Below are positions 36,565-48,616 of a DNA stretch of 64,000 bases, one piece after another (the first letter of the stretch is position 1; the number at the start of each line of letters is the position of its first letter). The notes beneath the pieces were generated by a model, which saw only the letters and a list, made by a program, of their open reading frames with translations, was not told the origin of the DNA and did not search any database. The stretch is from Corynebacterium wankanglinii (GTDB lineage: Bacteria; Actinomycetota; Actinomycetes; Mycobacteriales; Mycobacteriaceae): NCBI GenBank assembly GCA_014490595.1, contig CP061031.1:1302001-1366000 (forward strand), given 5' to 3'. The position numbers and the translations under genes were made by a program.

Positions 36565-37287
36565 ATGTCGAAGCTGCTCTTCCTTTCCCTGCGTACCGGC
36601 GACATCGGCCCGGATGTGGCGCACGCTGAGTACCACGACGTCCTGCGGGCCACGGGTTTGGACGAGGTGGACGTAGAGCTTCGAATCATCGACTCCGCAG
36701 CCGCCGAGCTCGGCCCGCTCGACCCGGTCAGCGGCATCATCGTCGGTGGTTGCTCCCTCAATGTGACCAACCCCGAGCGCTCCCCTTGGCACTTGCGTAT
36801 CGACGACATTCTGTCCACCGCAATTTCCTCCGGCAAGCCCGTGTTCTTCGTTTGCTTCGGCATATCCTGGCTTGTGGACCACCTCGGTGGAACGGTCGGT
36901 CACACTCACCCGGAGCCTTCCGGACCGACCACCGTCGAAGTCGTGGCGGAGGACGTTCTGGCAGGCCCATCAGGCACGTTCACCGCGCTTACCGGGCACA
37001 CTGAGAACCCGGTCTCAGTGCCGGAGTCGCTCACCGTCGTCGCCACCGGTCCGGACGGTTTGGTGCAGATGGTGCGCTACACCGATCGAGTGTGGGCGAC
37101 CCAGTTCCACGCCGAGATGGACGCCGAGGCGATGCGCACCCGCATGGACTTTTTCCACGACTACGGGTATTTCCCCGCCGAAGAGTACGCCCGCATCGTG
37201 GCGGATCTGCCCAACCACGACGTAAGCCGGGCCAACGCGCTGTTGCGCACGTTCGCCCGGCTCTGCATGGACGGCCGCTTCGTCTAG
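36565..37287 (+). CDS. Class I glutamine amidotransferase-like protein
   Basis: A 240-residue cytoplasmic protein of the class I amidotransferase fold. The nucleophile is Cys97 in PVFFVCFGISWLVDHLGG and the His is in VWATQFHAEMDAEAM, where the Glu of the triad follows. It resembles stand-alone GMP-synthase-type glutaminase domains; the amide acceptor is unknown. A gene of this type follows acnR in C. glutamicum. It is not PdxT: it is longer and lacks the short PdxT signature. Its stop interlocks with the convergent NAD(P)-binding protein gene (CTAG, 37284-37287). Confidence 0.85.
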   Translation: MSKLLFLSLRTGDIGPDVAHAEYHDVLRATGLDEVDVELRIIDSAAAELGPLDPVSGIIVGGCSLNVTNPERSPWHLRIDDILSTAISSGKPVFFVCFGISWLVDHLGGTVGHTHPEPSGPTTVEVVAEDVLAGPSGTFTALTGHTENPVSVPESLTVVATGPDGLVQMVRYTDRVWATQFHAEMDAEAMRTRMDFFHDYGYFPAEEYARIVADLPNHDVSRANALLRTFARLCMDGRFV

Positions 37288-37940
37288 ATCTCGGCCACCG
37301 CGCCGTTGCCGCCCTCGAAGTCGATCGGGTTGCGGTTAAACGTCTCGCCCCGCCCGACCGATTCGACGATCACCTCGGCCACGAGTTCGCGTGGGGTTTC
37401 AGAGTCAGCGTCCAACGCGCCGTCGAGGACGGTGATGCCCTCTGCGGCATCGTCGGTAAGACGGGTGGGCCCAAGAATCTGGTACGCCAGCTCAGACGCA
37501 AGCAGACGCTTGTCTACCGCCTTCTTCGACTCCACATAGGCGTACCAGGCACCGCCGTCATCCTCCGTAGTCGCCTCGGACGCGCCAGCGTACGAAACCA
37601 TGACGAGGAACGGAGCGAATTCGCCGAGGTCTTCCAGCGCATCGATCATGCCCATAGCTGCGTCACGGTCAACGGCGTAGGTGCGCTCCGCGGAACCACC
37701 ACCGGCACCCGCGGACCAGACGACGACATCGAACGGGGTGAGCAGACGAGCCCAGCCCTCCTCGTCGAGGGACGTTAGGTCGCGGACGATGACCGTAGCG
37801 CCGTCGTCGATAAGCCGCTCCGCGTGGTCGGGGTTGCGCACGAGGGCGCTGACGTTGTGGCCTTTTGCCACGAGTTTCGGAACGGAGTGGCGCGAGACGT
37901 TGCCGCCCGCGCCGAGAACGAGAACATGCCGTGTTTTCAT
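37284..37940 (-). CDS. NAD(P)-binding Rossmann-fold protein (atypical SDR)
   Basis: A 218-residue atypical short-chain dehydrogenase/NmrA-like protein. The nucleotide motif is VLVLGAGGNVSRHSVPKLVAKGHNVSALVRNP at the N-terminus; the middle has VVWSAGAGGGSAERTYAVDRDAAMGMIDAL and AYVESKKAVDKRLLASELAYQILGPTRL. The YxxxK pair is present as YVESK. Members of this type bind NADP and act as reductases or redox sensors; the substrate is unknown. ATG 37940 (MKTRHVLVLG) is taken as the start. It is divergent from the ACT-domain gene. Confidence 0.85.
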   Translation of the reverse strand: MKTRHVLVLGAGGNVSRHSVPKLVAKGHNVSALVRNPDHAERLIDDGATVIVRDLTSLDEEGWARLLTPFDVVVWSAGAGGGSAERTYAVDRDAAMGMIDALEDLGEFAPFLVMVSYAGASEATTEDDGGAWYAYVESKKAVDKRLLASELAYQILGPTRLTDDAAEGITVLDGALDADSETPRELVAEVIVESVGRGETFNRNPIDFEGGNGAVAEI

Positions 37941-37969
37941 AACACCAACCGTAGCGCGAAATGCGCGTC

Positions 37970-37975
37970 TATACT
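37970..37975 (+). promoter_or_regulatory. -10 box of the ACT-domain gene (leaderless)
   Basis: TATACT, a near-consensus box, 6 nt before ATG 37982. Confidence 0.6.
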
Positions 37976-37981
37976 TTGCGC

Positions 37982-38251
37982 ATGCACGCAATTATTACTA
38001 CCACCGGCAAGGACCGCCCCGGCGTTATCGCCGCAGTCTCCGCGGAGGCGGCAACACAGGGCCTCAACATCGTGGACGTCTCCCAAACCATCATGGACGA
38101 CTTCTTCACCATGATCATGCGCGTCGAGCTCCCCGAGGGCGACGTGGACATGAGCGCCCTGCAGGAGGCGTTCGACTCCGCCGGTGAACCGCTCGGCATG
38201 GTCATCCGCATCCAGTCCGAGGCCCTGTTCAACGCGATCAACGACATTTAA
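37982..38251 (+). CDS. ACT-domain protein (UPF0237 type)
   Basis: An 89-residue single ACT domain: MHAIITTTGKDRPGVIAAVSAEAATQGLNIVDVSQTIMDDFFTMIMRVELP gives the beta-alpha-beta-beta start of the fold with the GxxDRPG ligand turn. ACT domains bind small effectors, often amino acids. The DUF711 gene begins 10 bp downstream, and the same pair is conserved in many bacteria, so the ACT protein may sense a ligand for the DUF711 partner. Confidence 0.9.
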   Translation: MHAIITTTGKDRPGVIAAVSAEAATQGLNIVDVSQTIMDDFFTMIMRVELPEGDVDMSALQEAFDSAGEPLGMVIRIQSEALFNAINDI

Positions 38252-38261
38252 GGGGCGCCAC

Positions 38262-39625
38262 GTGAGTTTCGAGTTTTCAAAAGCGCGCTTCCTCGACGTC
38301 ATCCGGATGATCGAGGACTACCGCCTAGACATCCGCACTGTGACGATGGGCATCTCCCTTATCGGCTGCACCCGCCCGACGACGGAGGCGACCGCGCAGG
38401 CCGTCTACGACCGGGTGATGGAACGGGCCCGTGATCTGGTGCCGGTGTGCGAAGGCATCGAGCGGGAACTCGGCATCCCGATCGTGAACAAGCGCATCTC
38501 CGTCTCCCCATCGCGCTGGTAGCGGCGGGCGCCGAGGGCAACCCTGTCGATATCGCCCACGCCCTCGACCGCGCGGCCAGCGAGCTCGGTGTCAACTTCG
38601 TCGGCGGCTACTCCGCCCTGGTGGAAAAGGGCGGCACGACCGCGGACAAGCGGCTGATCTACTCGATCCCGGAGGCGCTGGCCGAGACCAACAACGTGTG
38701 CAGCTCCGTCAACGTGGCGTCCTCCCGCGCCGGCATCAACATGAACGCCGTGGCGAAGATGGGCGAGATTGTCAAGGAGGCTGCGGAAGCGACGGCGGAC
38801 CGCTCCTCCATCGCCTGCGCCAAACTCGTCGTGTTCGCCAACGCTGTGGGCGACAACCCGTTCATGGCGGGTGCGTTCCACGGCATTGAGGAGCCGGACA
38901 CCGTCATCTCCGTAGGTGTGTCGGGCCCTGGCGTAGTGGACAACGCGATCGCACCCCTCAAGGGCGCCACGCTAAACGAGATCGCAGAAGAGATTAAAAA
39001 GGCCGCGTTCAAGATCACCCGTGCGGGTCAGCTCGTGGGCACGATGGCCGCCGAGCGCCTCGGCGTCCCGTTCGGCATTGTGGACTTGTCGCTGGCACCG
39101 ACGGCGGAGATGGGTGATTCGGTCGCACACGTGCTTGAGCGCATGGGCCTAGATCAGGTGGGCACGCACGGCACTACCGCGGCGTTAGCACTGCTCAACG
39201 ATGCAGTGAAGAAGGGCGGCATGATGGCCTGCTCCCGTGTCGGCGGCCTGTCCGGCTCCTTCATCCCCGTCTCCGAGGACAAGGGCATGATCGACGCGGT
39301 GCACTCCGGCGCCATCTCCATGGACAAGCTTGAGGCGATGACCTCGATCTGCTCGGTCGGCTTCGACATGATCGCCATCCCGGGCGACACGTCTGCGGAG
39401 CTCATCGCGGGCATGATTGCCGACGAGGCCGCGATCGGCGTGATGAACCACAAGACCACCGCCTCGCGCTTGATCCCGGTGCCCGGGACCAAGCCGGGCG
39501 ACGAGGTGAATTTCGGCGGCCTGCTCGGTTATGCCCCGGTCATCTCGGTCAATACCGTGGGCAACGACGAGTTCATCCACCGCGGCGGGTTCATCCCGGC
39601 GCCGGTGCACGGGTTCAGAAACTAG
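38262..39625 (+). pseudogene. DUF711 (UPF0210) family protein, frameshifted
   Basis: Begins with GTG 38262 (MSFEFSKARFLDVIRMIEDYRLDIRTVTMGISLIGC) behind AGGGG, 10 bp after the ACT gene. The frame breaks after KRISVSP and ends at 38522. The next frame continues [41 protein letters not shown] to the normal end at 39625. Adding one C to the CCCC at 38506-38509 restores a single protein of about 454 residues. The family is related to pyruvate formate-lyase-like barrels but its reaction is unknown. The break may be a sequence error because everything else is conserved. Confidence 0.85.
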
Positions 39626-39867
39626 CGCTTCTTCCCAACAACGAAGTAGGCGACCCAGCCCAGCGTGTTTACGGCGCCGATCACCGGGGTCCACAGCCAC
39701 TTCGGGCCCCGGACGCGCTTGGAGTTAGTGCGCGCTAGGTCGCGAAGCGCGAAGGCTTTGCCCGCGGTGTCGATGGTGGCCAACACGCCGGCGATGGTTT
39801 TCTGGTCGGAGGATAGACCGTTCCACGCATCGCGGATGGTGTCGATGATCTCTTTGTTTCTTGCCAT
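39622..39867 (-). CDS. Small membrane protein with PLDc_N-like end
   Basis: An 81-residue protein. The N-terminal 50 residues are soluble and helical ([46 protein letters not shown]). The C-terminus [26 protein letters not shown] resembles the PLDc_N/short transmembrane module (W.P.I..VN.LGW..YF..G). The stop interlocks with that of the convergent DUF711 gene (CTAG). Function unknown. Confidence 0.75.
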   Translation of the reverse strand: MARNKEIIDTIRDAWNGLSSDQKTIAGVLATIDTAGKAFALRDLARTNSKRVRGPKWLWTPVIGAVNTLGWVAYFVVGKKR

Positions 39868-39908
39868 GCCGATGATCTTAGCGGTCCATTAGGTGTCATC
39901 AGCTAACG

Positions 39909-40428
39909 CTACGCCCGCTCAACCGGATCGTAGATAAGGTGCGAGCGAGCGTCGGACCCTCCGATCACAGACATTGTTCCGTCGGTTTCTAGGATCACAG
40001 CCTCGACAGCGTCCAACCCGGCGGAGCCACTCTTGCGCACCGCTTGCAAAACCTCACGCTCAGTCACGCGCTCGCGCGCCATGGTCTTCCGGTTAAAAGA
40101 GCCCCCAGAGTACAACAGTGCCGGCTCCGATTTAATTAAGCGTTCGAACCGGTCAGACTTGAATGCAAGCTTGGAGATGAGGTACTGCCCACCCAGCAAA
40201 ACGATAATCGCCGTCACTGATTGGGGCGAGCTTGACATCTTTGCTGGTCAGTGTGGAGGCGAAAACAGACCCGAGAGCAACGGTAATGACGAAGTCGAAG
40301 ATGTTGAATTTGGACAGCGAACGCTTACCGGAGATCTGCAGCATCACAATGAGCGCCACGTAAATGAGAATCCCTTTACCGGCTGTACTAAGAACGGTGG
40401 TCCAGTCGTTGTAGAAAATATCGCGCAC
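39909..40428 (-). pseudogene. DUF421 (YetF/YcaP-type) membrane protein, frameshifted
   Basis: The first part from GTG 40428 (VRDIFYNDWTTVLSTAGKGILIYVALIVMLQISGKRSLSKFNIFDFVITVALGSVFASTL) matches the start of DUF421 proteins, with two membrane segments. After SKDVKLA the frame is lost. The other frame gives QSVTAIIVLLGGQYLISKLAFKSDRFERLIKSEPALLYSGG, the third helix and the cytoplasmic domain, to 39909. Removing one base from the run at 40223-40226 (GGGG on the plus strand) restores about 172 residues. A TAGACT box lies 7 nt before the GTG. The break may be a sequence error. Confidence 0.8.
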
Positions 40429-40435
40429 CGTACCG

Positions 40436-40441
40436 AGTCTA
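40436..40441 (-). promoter_or_regulatory. -10 box of the DUF421 gene (leaderless)
   Basis: TAGACT on the minus strand, 7 nt before GTG 40428. Confidence 0.5.
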
Positions 40442-40454
40442 TGGGAAGGAGCTA

Positions 40455-42083
<1,629 letters not shown>

Positions 42084-42089
42084 GGGGAA

Positions 42090-42095
42090 ACTGTA
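42090..42095 (-). promoter_or_regulatory. -10 box of the ABC-F gene (leaderless)
   Basis: TACAGT on the minus strand, 6 nt before GTG 42083. Confidence 0.45.
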
Positions 42096-42117
42096 TCAAT
42101 CACCCCCAAATCGTCAC

Positions 42118-42225
42118 CTACTTCTTCCGCACTGAGTGTACGATCCAAAGAATTGCTACAAACGGCAGCGCAATCAGGCTAGCTGTACCGAGCATGATCA
42201 GAACTTCAGCGAGTCCAAGGTTCAC
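42118..42225 (-). CDS. 35-residue membrane peptide
   Basis: GTG 42225 is preceded by a strong ribosome site (AGGAGGTG on the minus strand) and encodes MNLGLAEVLIMLGTASLIAL, then PFVAILWIVHSVRKK. That is a single membrane helix with a short outside start and a basic inside tail. It lies alone between the ABC-F gene and a strong hairpin. It is a credible small membrane protein, possibly a regulator or subunit of a larger complex; no family is recognised. Confidence 0.65.
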   Translation of the reverse strand: MNLGLAEVLIMLGTASLIALPFVAILWIVHSVRKK

Positions 42226-42252
42226 AACACACCTCCTGCAGAACGAAGAATT

Positions 42253-42279
42253 CCCCCACAGGTTAGCAACCTGTGGGGG
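42253..42279 (-). terminator. Strong hairpin after the suf operon
   Basis: A perfect 12-bp stem CCCCCACAGGTT/AACCTGTGGGGG with a 3-nt loop, 17 bp after the sufT stop. No clear T run follows on the minus strand; it probably ends or stabilises the suf message. Confidence 0.75.
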
Positions 42280-42295
42280 TGCGTCAAGGGGTTTT

Positions 42296-42670
42296 CTAGA
42301 CCGCGAACCCAAGGGCACGAAGCTGCTCGCGGCCCTCTTCGGTGATGAACTGCGGGCCCCACGGCGGCATCCAGACCCAGTTGATCTCCAGGGCATCCAC
42401 CGCGGTGTTGGGCACCACAGCCTGAACTGCCTGATCCTCAATCACATCCGTGAGCGGGCACGCCGGCGAAGTCAGCGTCATGTTGACCACGGCAGTTTTG
42501 GCCCCGTCGCGGTCCTCCATCCACACGTCGTAGACCAGCCCAAGATCGACGACGTTGATGCCCAGCTCAGGGTCGATCACGTCGTGGAGGTACTCCTCCA
42601 CCTCACCGATGAGCTTGAGCTGCTCCTCGGTCTGCTGCGGGCGCTCCGCCTGCTTATCCGGTTCAGTCAT
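42296..42670 (-). CDS. sufT: SufT-type (DUF59/MIP18) Fe-S assembly factor
   Basis: A 124-residue protein with one DUF59 domain: LIGEVEEYLHDVIDPELGINVVDLGLVYDV, then MTLTSPACPLTDVIEDQ with the conserved Cys, and INWVWMPPWGPQFITEEGREQLRALG. SufT-type proteins help mature Fe-S proteins. It is the last gene of the suf operon, 3 bp after sufU. Confidence 0.92.
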   Translation of the reverse strand: MTEPDKQAERPQQTEEQLKLIGEVEEYLHDVIDPELGINVVDLGLVYDVWMEDRDGAKTAVVNMTLTSPACPLTDVIEDQAVQAVVPNTAVDALEINWVWMPPWGPQFITEEGREQLRALGFAV

Positions 42671-42673
42671 GGG

Positions 42674-45125
<2,452 letters not shown>

Positions 45126-45137
45126 GTATTGCTCCTT

Positions 45138-46319
45138 TTAGTTTTCGTTGCGCTCGAGCTCGCCGGCGACGCGGGCGATGAGCTCGTCGCGGACCGACTC
45201 GACTGGAATCTGGTTGAGGACCTCGTTGAAGAAGCCGCGAATGATCAGGCGGGTGGCGTCCTCCTCGCGGATGCCGCGGGAGCGCAGGTAAAACAGCTGG
45301 TCGTCGTCGAAGCGGCCGACGGTTGCAGCGTGGCCCGCGCCGGCGATCTCTCCGGTCTCGATCTCCAGGTTCGGAATAGCGTCGGCGCGCGCGCCGTCGG
45401 TGAGCACCAGGTTGCGGTTGGTCTCGTAGGTGTCGGTGCCCTTGGCGTCCGAGCGGATGAGCACGTCGCCGACCCAGCAGGTGCGCGCCTCGGGCAGCGT
45501 GGAGGCCTTCTCGCCCTGCAGCGCGCCCTTGTACAGCACGTTGGAGCGGCAGTTTGGCACCGCGTGGTCCACCAGCAGGCGGTTTTCAATGTATTGGCCT
45601 GCGTCGGCGAAGTACACGCCGGTCAGCTCGGCGTCGCCGCCGGGCGCTTCGAAGGCGAGGCGCGGGGTGATGCGCACGACCTCGCCGCCGAAGGTGGCCA
45701 CGTGGTGGCGCAGGGTTGCATCGCGCTTGACGACGATCGACTGTTGGCCGACGTGCACAGCGTCGAGCTCCCAATCAGCATCCACCACCGCGTCGACGCG
45801 GGAGCCTTCACCGACGACCCAGTTGACGTTGTCGGCGTGCGTGCCGGAACCGGCGTAGCGCACCACAACCGTGGCCGAGGAGTTCGCGCCGGTCTCCACC
45901 ACGACGGTGCCGAAGGTAGTCACGTCCGTGCCCGCGCCCGTGACGGTCACGGTGATCGGCTCAGCCAGCTCGGCGTTGGCCGGCACCGAGATCAGGGTGG
46001 CGTTGTCGGAGGAGGTCCACGCCTGAGCGGCGATGCGGTCGACCGGGGCGCCGGCGGCGGTCACGCGGTCGTCGTCAAGCGGAACCTGCTCAACGTTGAC
46101 CTCGGACGGGCCCTCAACCGCAATCTGCGCGGGTGCCTGCGGGGCAAACTGGCCGTTGTGCAGGCCACGCAGTCGGCGCAGGGAGATGAAGCGCCACACC
46201 TCGTCGCGGCCTCCCGGAACTTCAAAGTCCTCCACGTTGAAGGAGGAAAACAGGTCGCCCTTGTTGTTGTGCGTCGTGGCGTTGCGCACCACGTTTGCAA
46301 CGGTTTGCTGGTCGGACAT
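45138..46319 (-). CDS. sufD: Fe-S assembly scaffold protein SufD
   Basis: A 393-residue beta-helix scaffold partner of SufB and SufC. The C-terminal family block is clear: NRLLVDHAVPNCRSNVLYKGALQGEKASTLPEARTCWVGDVLIRSDAKGTDTYETNRNLVLTDGARADAIPNLEIETGEIAGAGHAATVGRFDDDQLFYLRSRGI (given here as separate short motifs: the conserved HAVPNC, the NLEIE strand and the GHAATVG site with its metal-site His). ATG 46319 directly abuts the sufB stop. Length is normal. Confidence 0.94.
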   Translation of the reverse strand: MSDQQTVANVVRNATTHNNKGDLFSSFNVEDFEVPGGRDEVWRFISLRRLRGLHNGQFAPQAPAQIAVEGPSEVNVEQVPLDDDRVTAAGAPVDRIAAQAWTSSDNATLISVPANAELAEPITVTVTGAGTDVTTFGTVVVETGANSSATVVVRYAGSGTHADNVNWVVGEGSRVDAVVDADWELDAVHVGQQSIVVKRDATLRHHVATFGGEVVRITPRLAFEAPGGDAELTGVYFADAGQYIENRLLVDHAVPNCRSNVLYKGALQGEKASTLPEARTCWVGDVLIRSDAKGTDTYETNRNLVLTDGARADAIPNLEIETGEIAGAGHAATVGRFDDDQLFYLRSRGIREEDATRLIIRGFFNEVLNQIPVESVRDELIARVAGELERNEN

Positions 46320-47763
46320 TTAGCCCACCGATCCTTCCATTTGCAGCTCGATGAGGCGGTTCAGCTCGAGGGCGTACTCCATGGGCAGCTCCTTGGCGAT
46401 CGGCTCGACGAAGCCGCGCACAATCATCGCCATGGCGTCCTCCTCCGCGATGCCGCGGGACATGAGGTAGAACAGCTGGTCCTCAGAGACCTTGGACACT
46501 TTCGCCTCGTGGCCGAGGGTGACACGGTCGTTACGGATGTCGTTGTACGGGTAGGTGTCCGAGCGCGAGATGTCGTCTACCAGCAGCGCGTCGCACTCCA
46601 CGTTGGACACCGAGTTGTGGGCGTTGGCGTTGACCTGCACCAGGCCGCGGTACGCGGCGCGGCCGCCGCCGCGGGCCACAGATTTGGACACAATGGACGA
46701 GGAAGTGTGCGGCGCCATGTGCGTCATCTTCGCGCCGGTGTCCTGGAACTGGCCCTCGCCGGCGAACGCCACGGACAGCACCTCGCCGCGCGCGTGCGGG
46801 CCGGTCATCCACACGGCCGGGTACTTCATGGTCACCTTGGAGCCGATGTTGCCGTCGACCCACTCCATGGTCGCGCCCTCTTCCGCCTTCGCACGCTTGG
46901 TGACCAGGTTAGACGTTGTTCGACCAGTTCTGGATGGTGGTGTAGCGGCAGCGGCCGCCCTTCTTCACGATGATCTCCACCACGGCGGAGTGCAGCGAGT
47001 CCGACTTGTAAATCGGCGCGGTGCAGCCCTCGACGTAGTGAACGTACGCGTCCTCGTCGACGATGATGAGGGTCCGCTCGAACTGGCCCATGTTCTCCGT
47101 GTTAATGCGGAAGTACGCCTGCAGCGGGATGTCCACGTGGACCCCCGGCGGAACGTAGATAAAGGAGCCGCCGGACCACACGGAGGTGTTTAGGGCCGAG
47201 AACTTGTTATCGCCGGCCGGGATGACGGAACCGAAGTACTCCTTGAACAGGTCTTCGTGCTCGCGCAGGGCGGTGTCGGTGTCAACGAAGATGACGCCCT
47301 TTTCCTCCAGGTCCTCGCGGATCTGGTGGTAGACCACCTCGGACTCGTACTGGGCGGCCACACCGGCCACGAGGCGCTGTTTCTCGGCTTCGGGAATGCC
47401 CAGCTTGTCGTAGGTGTTTTTGATGTCCTCCGGCAGGTCGTCCCAGCTGGCGGCCTGCTGCTCGGTGGAGCGGACGTAGTACTTGATGTTGTCGAAGTCG
47501 ATGTCGGACAAATCCGCGCCCCAGGTGGGCATCGGCTTCTTGTCGAAGATCTCCAGGGCCTTCAGGCGCTGGTTGAGCATCCATTCCGGCTCGCCCTTCT
47601 TTGCGGAGATGTCGCGGACGACCTCCTCGTTAAGGCCGCGGCGCGCTGAGGCGCCGGCGACGTCGGAATCGTGCCAACCGTAGTTGTAGGCACCGATCGA
47701 CTCGATAATTTCGTCGTCGTTCATCGGCTTCTCAAGGCCTGGTGTGGGCTTCACTTCAGTCAT
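46320..47763 (-). pseudogene. sufB: Fe-S assembly scaffold protein SufB, frameshifted
   Basis: The N-terminal part from ATG 47763 ([20 protein letters not shown]) has [17 protein letters not shown], the [18 protein letters not shown] strands and [21 protein letters not shown] with the conserved Cys. It stops after [10 protein letters not shown] at 46909. The adjacent frame resumes [11 protein letters not shown] and [20 protein letters not shown] to 46320, the normal C-terminus of about 480 residues in total. Restoring two bases at about 46910 gives [12 protein letters not shown], the family sequence. SufB is the core scaffold of what is normally the only Fe-S system in actinobacteria, so a true null is unlikely and a sequence error is the simplest reading. 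Confidence 0.85.
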
Positions 47764-48478
47764 TGTCAGCCGCTCCTTTCGTTGCTGTTCCCGCCGCGGG
47801 CGTGGAACTCCGCCGCGCAGCCAGGGGGATGTTTGTCGTGCAGATTCCGTGGCCGTCCGAGATGAGGGCGAGTGGCTGCACATGCGTATCGACGATCCGC
47901 GCCACCGCCTCCCGTTCTGCCTCGCAGAACTCAGGGTGAGCTGCGGCGACGGCGGACACCGGGCAGTGGTGCTGGCAGATTTGGATGCCTGCGTCGGTGC
48001 GGTGCACGCTCGGCGCGTAGCCGTGCTCCTCGAGGGCAGCGGCGACGCGACGGGCGGTTTCCTCCGCATCGTCTGCCGGCTCCACGCCGCCGAGGATCTT
48101 TTCCACGCGGGCCCGGGCGAACTCGCGAACCGCGTCTTCGCCCCCCATCTTCTGGATCAGCTCCACGGCGTCGAGCGCGAGACCGTCGTAGTGGGAACCG
48201 AAACGCTCGCGTCCGGCAGCGGTGAGTTGAAAGTGCTTCGCTGGCCGGCCGCGCCCTTGCTCCTCGCCCGTGACGGCGCGGGCGGCGCATGGTTCCGCCA
48301 GTCCCTCCTCGACGAGCTTGTCCACATGCCGGCGCACGCCAGCCGCTGAAAGATCGAGCTCGTCCGCTATGTCGCTGGCCGCTACCGGGCCCCGCTTGAG
48401 CAGGACCGACATCACCTGCGAACGCGTGTCACGGCCAGCGCGGGACGCGCCCGCAAAAGCGGATGTGTGGGATTCCAC
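47756..48478 (-). CDS. sufR: SufR, Fe-S-responsive repressor of the suf operon
   Basis: A 240-residue regulator with an ArsR/DeoR-like winged helix ([45 protein letters not shown], about residues 22-66). The C-terminal cluster motif is [21 protein letters not shown], whose three cysteines ligate the Fe-S cluster. GTG 48478 is chosen because AAAGGTGG lies just upstream; the longer frame would run over the promoter. It overlaps the sufB start by 8 bp and heads the operon. It is divergent from mptB, as in mycobacteria (Rv1460/Rv1459c). Confidence 0.93.
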   Translation of the reverse strand: MESHTSAFAGASRAGRDTRSQVMSVLLKRGPVAASDIADELDLSAAGVRRHVDKLVEEGLAEPCAARAVTGEEQGRGRPAKHFQLTAAGRERFGSHYDGLALDAVELIQKMGGEDAVREFARARVEKILGGVEPADDAEETARRVAAALEEHGYAPSVHRTDAGIQICQHHCPVSAVAAAHPEFCEAEREAVARIVDTHVQPLALISDGHGICTTNIPLAARRSSTPAAGTATKGAADND

Positions 48479-48522
48479 GGTGGCACCACCTTTCGCTCGA
48501 TGTGGTCTTGGTCGCTGCCTTT

Positions 48523-48537
48523 TCACAACACTAGTGT
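48523..48537. promoter_or_regulatory. SufR operator upstream of sufR
   Basis: TCACAACACTAGTGT is, on the sufR strand, ACACT-N5-TGTGA, the motif I recall for mycobacterial SufR. Its centre also contains the palindrome ACACTAGTGT. It lies 45-59 bp before the sufR GTG and overlaps TAGTGT, a possible -10 box, so bound SufR would block the operon. Confidence 0.7.
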
Positions 48538-48602
48538 GTTCTAAATATTCCTGCCGCAGTGGGTCCGGCACCCGTGTCCCACAATCGCATCGGGATGGGC
48601 CT

Positions 48603-48608
48603 TAAACT
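48603..48608 (+). promoter_or_regulatory. -10 box of mptB (leaderless)
   Basis: TAAACT, 8 nt before GTG 48617; it selects that start over the TTG at 48611. Confidence 0.5.
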
Positions 48609-48616
48609 GGTTGGCC

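Noticed and set aside
36565-37287. PdxT for the orphan pdxS
   Set aside because: The protein is a class I amidotransferase of the acnR-linked type, longer than PdxT and without its N-terminal GVLALQG signature.
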